A stretch of DNA of 64,000 bases from Atrina japonica (Eukaryota; Mollusca; Bivalvia; Pterioida; Pinnidae), in NCBI GenBank assembly GCA_030159075.1, contig BROG01000520.1:62001-126000 (forward strand), read 5' to 3'. Positions 62,600 to 64,000 of the stretch are shown piece by piece (positions within the stretch are counted from its first letter, which is position 1; each line of letters begins with the position of its first letter). The notes beneath the pieces are model-generated. The model did no database searches. It was not told the origin of the DNA and worked only from the letters and a program-made list of their open reading frames with translations. The translations under genes and the position numbers were made by a program.

Positions 62600-63750
62600 G
62601 GGGGACTTAAGGTTTTTTCTGTATGCATATGAGTTTTGGATAAATTTTGTACTAAGTAAAAAACACCAGTGTAATTAAGCCCTTGATGTACATGTAGATG
62701 TAGCATGTTATATATCTTTCACAGTATTGGGATAATGCTATAGCACAGATCAAAATGTGTGCAAGTTCACCTATCACCTATTACCCATAAGTAAAAAAAA
62801 TGATGCGACTCAACAATAATTAGGTCACCTGAGTTGACCTTTCATATGCCACCAGTCTTCATCCAAATGAACATTTTTAAGTTTTTGCTTGAAAAGTGAC
62901 TTTGAACAGAATCAAATTTTGTTTCGAATTATGTTAGAAGCATATCTTCAAGGTGAAGGGAATACTAATATATTGTGAATTTCATGTGATTCTTGTACCT
63001 CTGTGCCCTCTGGGCTGGGCCAAAACCGCCAGAATAGTCCAATCTTTAAAAATATTTTCCTTTGCCTGAGCATATGAAGGAAAAATACTTAATACATGGA
63101 TTGAGTTCAGTTATACGGCATCAGCTGGTTTTAAATGAATAATTTTGGCAGGACTAAATATTTCAAAGATAGAAAACTTGCTTCATGAGAATGTCTTATT
63201 TTGATAATATAGTTTACTTGTAAATGACATTTTATTATATATGATATATTCATGATATTCTAGGCTTAACTTGTCAAAATGGTGTCCTAGATAAGTGGCA
63301 TGATTTAGACCATTTAGAGAAAAAAATGTCTATGATATGCAGATGAGACTTCTGGGATTGTAAATGGCCATTCAAATGAGTATGTATTGACAGATTAAAC
63401 ACTTTATTTGGTCACTGTCAACCACATGGAGTTGAATTAGCATGGCACTATTTATCCGTTTGTTAGAATGTGAGTTTTAGAACCAGTGGTAAACTACTTT
63501 TGAGAATTAAGAAAAAGGTTGTAACAGAAAATAAAGTAAGTGATTGTTAGTTTTTGTTATAAATAGTACCGAGGGTCTACTATAAAGTTACCGAGCAGTG
63601 TTTGCATGTTCATTTTTTGTGCAAGTCAAACTTATAAACCAGTCTTTACATATATCATCAGATTACAAATGAATTATAATCACAGATTTACCGGTATTTT
63701 GAATGGGTTTCATTGTGGCCAATATAATTGACAATATTAATACTTCATAG
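62600..63750. other. No gene or repeat recognised
   Basis: AT-rich sequence without arrays, inverted repeats or convincing frames. Confidence 0.45.
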
Positions 63751-63930
63751 TACAGTAAAAACTGTCTTGAGAAAATACTGCCATGAAAGACCACCTGTCT
63801 TTTGAGACCACATTTTGAAAACCACTCAGTTAATTATTTTTGTGAATAAAACCTCTTGAGGAACCACCTGTCTTCAGAGACTACATTTCAGTGACAGAAA
63901 GGGTGGTCTCTCAACACAGGTTCCACTGTA
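63751..63930. mobile_element. TA-flanked short TIR element
   Basis: TACAGTAAAAACTGTCTTGAG at the left, less one base, and CTCTCAACACAGGTTCCACTG then TA at the right. Internal CCACCTGTCTT repeats match the arms of the element at 42000-42132. Confidence 0.72.
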
Positions 63931-64000
63931 TCACACTTATATGTATCCTAAATGATCCAGATCCTGTTCAACATATCATCATTACATATACTGATGCAAA

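Overview
This is a eukaryotic, AT-rich, repeat-dense window that is most likely molluscan and probably bivalve. I infer this from the tRNA-headed SINEs ending in a CGTTAAAC-type tail, the hammerhead-ribozyme retroelements, a Penelope-type reverse transcriptase relic, and two typical invertebrate multi-exon genes. There is no prokaryotic, organellar or viral signal. I could assemble only two protein-coding genes with confidence; they lie head to head about 14 kb apart.

Region 1-11316 holds no gene. It contains minisatellites (37, 44 and 53 bp units), AT microsatellites, SINEs, a truncated retroelement and a 3.3 kb block (7001-10326) that is a tandem duplication, whose first copy is so scrambled that it may be an assembly error. 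Region 11317-24263 (minus) is an eight-exon gene for a 311-residue secreted protein: a signal peptide and four ShKT six-cysteine domains in two pairs, separated by Pro/Thr-rich linkers, with a Pro/Thr-rich tail. Every intron is in phase 1, and the two domain exons were duplicated as a cassette (117 and 126 nt, twice). Two intronic minisatellites of this gene carry repeated copies of an exon edge together with its splice site.

Region 24360-38116 is intergenic. It holds hammerhead-ribozyme elements (two of them dimers), a decayed reverse transcriptase with several 5'-truncated relatives, a minus-strand LINE interrupted by two further insertions, a 50 bp minisatellite and a 67 bp array whose unit resembles a short inverted-repeat transposon. 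Region 38117-54803 (plus) is an eight-exon Popeye-domain gene (POPDC1/BVES-like, 385 residues) with a glycosylated N-terminus, three membrane segments and a cAMP-binding Popeye domain that keeps the DSPE motif. Its introns are full of short TIR elements (TA, TTAA and TACCTGG types).

Region 54804-64000 has no gene. Three different minisatellites follow the Popeye stop codon almost end to end, then come short TIR elements, a retroposed insert with a 13 bp target duplication, and SINE remnants. All splice junctions were read by eye from GT/AG signals, phase continuity and domain continuity, and need transcript support.
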